Shown here: piece after piece, positions 6,268 through 7,409 of the stretch
Layout: the number at the start of each line of letters is the position of its first letter
Position numbering within the stretch: position 1 is the first letter of the stretch
Assembly (NCBI GenBank): GCA_045651165.1
Contig: JAZRRX010000034.1
Coordinates: forward strand, 1 to 7,409
From: RGIG4608 sp045651165
Lineage (GTDB): Bacteria > Bacillota > Clostridia > Oscillospirales > CAG-272
Length of the DNA stretch: 7,409 nt
Direction: 5' to 3'
Made by a program: the position numbers and the translations under genes
Notes under the pieces: model-generated
What the model was told of the DNA's origin: nothing
What the model saw: the letters and a program-made list of their open reading frames with translations, nothing else
Databases searched by the model: none

Positions 6268-6296
6268 ATTATAACATAAACACGTACGCGTGTAAA
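6268..6296 (-). promoter_or_regulatory. Promoter of the tRNA-Arg gene
   Basis: Minus-strand TTTACA (6291-6296), a 17-nt spacer and a perfect TATAAT (6268-6273), 14 bases before the mature tRNA 5' end. This leaves a very short 5' leader for RNase P. Confidence 0.82.
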
Positions 6297-6330
6297 GGAG
6301 AATTTTGAAAAACAAATATAATCTGTTCGA

Positions 6331-6498
6331 CTTTGCAAATTTTGAATTATATGGTAATTAGTTTTGTTGAACAACGGACGCGCAATGCGCACCCCTACAC
6401 TATACTGGATTTAAATTCGCTAATGTAGGGGCGGTCACCCACCGCCCATTTCAAAGGCAAACTAACTTTTAAACTCCCACATAAATCCAAATTTTACA
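6331..6498. repeat. MITE-like hairpin repeat, unit 2 (inverted relative to unit 1)
   Basis: The left tail, read leftward, is AAACTAAT-(8 nt)-AATTCAAAATTTGCAAAG (6331-6364) and matches the right tail of unit 1, including the GTTGTTCAACAA that precedes it. The right tail is AAACTAACTTTTAAACT...ATAAATCCAAATTTTA (6459-6498) and matches the left tail of unit 1. Between them lie two divergent hairpins headed GTAGGGG. One is on the minus strand (6398 to 6376, eight pairs around GCGC/GCGC, loop ATT). The other is on the plus strand (6425-6447, stem GGGCGGT/ACCGCCC). Only 26 bases separate them, against about 86 in unit 1. No credible gene lies between the tRNA promoter and the perR promoter; this unit fills most of that gap. 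Confidence 0.6.
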
Positions 6499-6514
6499 TT
6501 ATATTCAAATTTAC

Positions 6515-6543
6515 AAAAAAATTTTTAAAATTTTTTAAAAAAA
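6515..6543 (+). promoter_or_regulatory. A/T-tract upstream of the perR promoter, possible UP element
   Basis: Alternating runs A7, T5, A4, T6, A7 end three bases before the -35 box. Such tracts can bend DNA and contact the RNA polymerase alpha subunit. The function is inferred from composition and position only. Confidence 0.35.
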
Positions 6544-6546
6544 CTA

Positions 6547-6574
6547 TTGACAAAACAAAAAAATCTGATATAAT
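6547..6574 (+). promoter_or_regulatory. Promoter of perR-rubrerythrin
   Basis: Perfect TTGACA (6547-6552), a 16-nt spacer and perfect TATAAT (6569-6574). The predicted start near 6581 coincides with the first base of the operator. Confidence 0.88.
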
Positions 6575-6580
6575 TATAGC

Positions 6581-6605
6581 AGTAATAGTAATCATTACTG
6601 ATTAC
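6581..6605 (+). promoter_or_regulatory. Fur/PerR-type operator at the transcription start
   Basis: AGTAAT AGTAAT C ATTACT GATTAC. The centre is a perfect 6-1-6 inverted repeat (6587-6599), extended outward by another hexamer on each side. This is the classical layout of Fur-family boxes. The core TAGTAATCATTACTG also fits the 7-1-7 PerR pattern at most positions. Lying over the start site, bound repressor would block transcription, so perR is probably autoregulated. Confidence 0.8.
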
Positions 6606-6626
6606 GAAAATGAAAGGAGGATTTAA

Positions 6627-6995
6627 ATGAGATACTCCCACCAAAGAGAGCTTGTTCTCGAGGCGGTGAAAAGTGTCAAAACTCACCCCACGGCTGATAT
6701 GGTTTATGATAGCTTACACGCCGAAAACCCACACCTCAGTCTTGGAACGGTTTACCGTAATTTGAACTTGCTGGCTCAAAACGGCGACATAACCCCGATT
6801 TATACGGGTGACAACAAGGTTCACTACGACGGCGACACTGACCCCCATTGTCATTTTGTTTGCAAGGGCTGCAACAAAATAATCGACATCTTTATTAAGC
6901 CCCAAATCCCAACCGAAATTCTTGATAAAGAAGAATTTTTTGTTGAGGAAGGAAAAACATTATTATACGGACGTTGCAGGGAATGTGCGATTTGA
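6627..6995 (+). CDS. perR: PerR-type peroxide-sensing repressor (Fur family)
   Basis: 122 residues, somewhat shorter than B. subtilis PerR (145), mainly at the N terminus. A winged helix is visible: HPTADMVYDSL (20-30), then the recognition helix around SLGTVYRNLNLLAQNG (38-53). The regulatory metal ligands are all present: His20, Asp68 (HYDG), His74 and His76 (PHCHF), and Asp87 (IIDI), matching H37, D85, H91, H93 and D104. Asp rather than Glu at the last position favours PerR over Fur. The structural zinc site is CKGC (79, 82) and CREC (117, 120). In the family, peroxide oxidises the Fe-binding histidines and releases DNA. AAAGGAGG at 6613-6620 lies six bases before the ATG. A strong promoter and a Fur-type operator precede it, and rubrerythrin follows 57 bases downstream. 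PerR is clearly favoured over Fur or Zur by ligands and context. Confidence 0.93.
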   Translation: MRYSHQRELVLEAVKSVKTHPTADMVYDSLHAENPHLSLGTVYRNLNLLAQNGDITPIYTGDNKVHYDGDTDPHCHFVCKGCNKIIDIFIKPQIPTEILDKEEFFVEEGKTLLYGRCRECAI

Positions 6996-7005
6996 TTCCC
7001 TGTAA
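6974..7005 (+). promoter_or_regulatory. Intergenic hairpin spanning the perR stop codon
   Basis: CAGGGAAT (6977-6984) pairs with ATTCCCTG (6995-7002) around a 10-nt loop, and three further weak pairs extend it (6974-6976 with 7003-7005). A-rich sequence follows, not a T-run, so it is not an intrinsic terminator on this strand. It could protect or process the downstream rubrerythrin part of a shared transcript. Confidence 0.45.
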
Positions 7006-7052
7006 AAAATAAAAAACAAATTACATTTTTAAAAACAAAGGAGATTATTATT

Positions 7053-7409
7053 ATGGCTAAATACGTATGTTCAGTTTGCGGTTATGTTCACGAGGGAGAT
7101 TCCGCGCCCGAAAAGTGTCCCGTTTGCAGAGTTCCTGCAGAAAAATTCAATGAAGTAAAAGAAGAAAATAGATATTGGGCTGCAGAGCACGTTCTCGGCG
7201 TTGCTAAGGGTGCTCCCGAAGAAATTATCATGGGTCTTCGTTCAAACTTCGAAGGCGAATGCACAGAAGTTGGTATGTACCTTGCAATGGCAAGAGTTGC
7301 TCATAGAGAAGGCTACCCCGAAATCGGTCTTTACTGGGAAAAGGCGGCTTGGGAAGAAGCAGAACACGCAGCAAAATTTGCAGAACTTCTTGGTGAAATG
7401 CTTTCTGAC
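7053..7409 (+). CDS. rbr: Reverse rubrerythrin, 3' end outside the window
   Basis: 119 codons are open to the window edge, with no stop. An N-terminal rubredoxin domain has CSVC (Cys6, Cys9) and CPVC (Cys22, Cys25), the four iron ligands. A ferritin-like helical domain follows from about residue 41. The first-half diiron ligands are visible: Glu69 in FEGEC and the ExxH motif Glu102/His105 in WEEAEH. The remaining ligands should lie past 7409. Rubredoxin placed before the diiron domain marks the reverse rubrerythrin type known from Clostridium, which reduces hydrogen peroxide (and oxygen) in the cytoplasm with electrons from NADH or rubredoxin partners. AAAGGAG at 7037-7043 lies nine bases before the ATG. 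There is no clear promoter or terminator in the 57-base gap after perR, so it is probably in the perR transcript and under PerR control. Confidence 0.93.
   Translation, partial: MAKYVCSVCGYVHEGDSAPEKCPVCRVPAEKFNEVKEENRYWAAEHVLGVAKGAPEEIIMGLRSNFEGECTEVGMYLAMARVAHREGYPEIGLYWEKAAWEEAEHAAKFAELLGEMLSD

Noticed and set aside
6138..6392. Minus-strand open frame of 84 codons
   Set aside because: It runs through the tRNA gene, its promoter, the terminator stem and part of the repeat unit, so it cannot be a real protein gene.
6581..6626. Riboswitch or attenuator in the perR leader
   Set aside because: The palindrome is fully explained as a Fur-family operator, and the remaining leader of about 20 bases is too short for an aptamer.
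7003..7052. Separate promoter for rubrerythrin in the gap after perR
   Set aside because: The stretch is A-rich with no TTGACA-like and TATAAT-like pair at proper spacing.

Overview
The window looks like chromosomal DNA of a low-GC, anaerobic, endospore-forming member of the Clostridia (Firmicutes). Three things point there: a SpoIVB-type sporulation protease, a PerR-type peroxide repressor followed by a reverse rubrerythrin (an oxygen-defence pair typical of strict anaerobes), and AT-rich intergenic DNA with strong GGAGG ribosome binding sites. No phage, plasmid, integrase or CRISPR genes are present. The species cannot be named from this sequence alone.

Layout from left to right. 1-422: no gene, but bases 56-264 can be folded almost completely into nested and tandem hairpins, followed by a short repeat tail. 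423-1643 (+): SpoIVB-like peptidase, ending at a bidirectional terminator. 1682-2698 (-): ketopantoate-reductase-family oxidoreductase. 2756-3265 (-): a very small protein-kinase-like protein. Each of these two minus-strand genes has a near-consensus promoter. 3346-3571: a hairpin-rich repeat unit in the divergent intergenic region. 3700-4581 and 4602-6119 (+): an AraC-family regulator (GTG start) and an uncharacterised lipoprotein, 20 bases apart and probably cotranscribed, ending at a strong terminator. 6176-6253 (-): tRNA-Arg(CCG) with an encoded CCA and its own promoter. 6331-6498: a second copy of the repeat unit, in inverse orientation. 6547-6605: a sigma-A-type promoter followed by a Fur/PerR-type operator. 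6627-6995 (+): PerR. 7053-7409 (+): reverse rubrerythrin, cut by the window edge.

The best understood module is perR-rubrerythrin: an autoregulated peroxide-sensing repressor in front of its likely target. The AraC-lipoprotein pair looks like a local regulator plus a cell-surface effector of unknown ligand. The protease, reductase and kinase-like genes are not obviously linked to each other in function.

The most unusual material is non-coding. Each of the three long intergenic regions carries a hairpin-rich element with the shared tail AAACTAAC-(8 to 17 nt)-AAATCnnAATTT. In two of them, paired GTAGGGG-headed hairpins keep their base pairing while the stem sequence changes. The left-hand region also contains a cloverleaf-like fold. 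These may be small non-autonomous mobile repeats, structured RNAs, or both. I recognise no named family.
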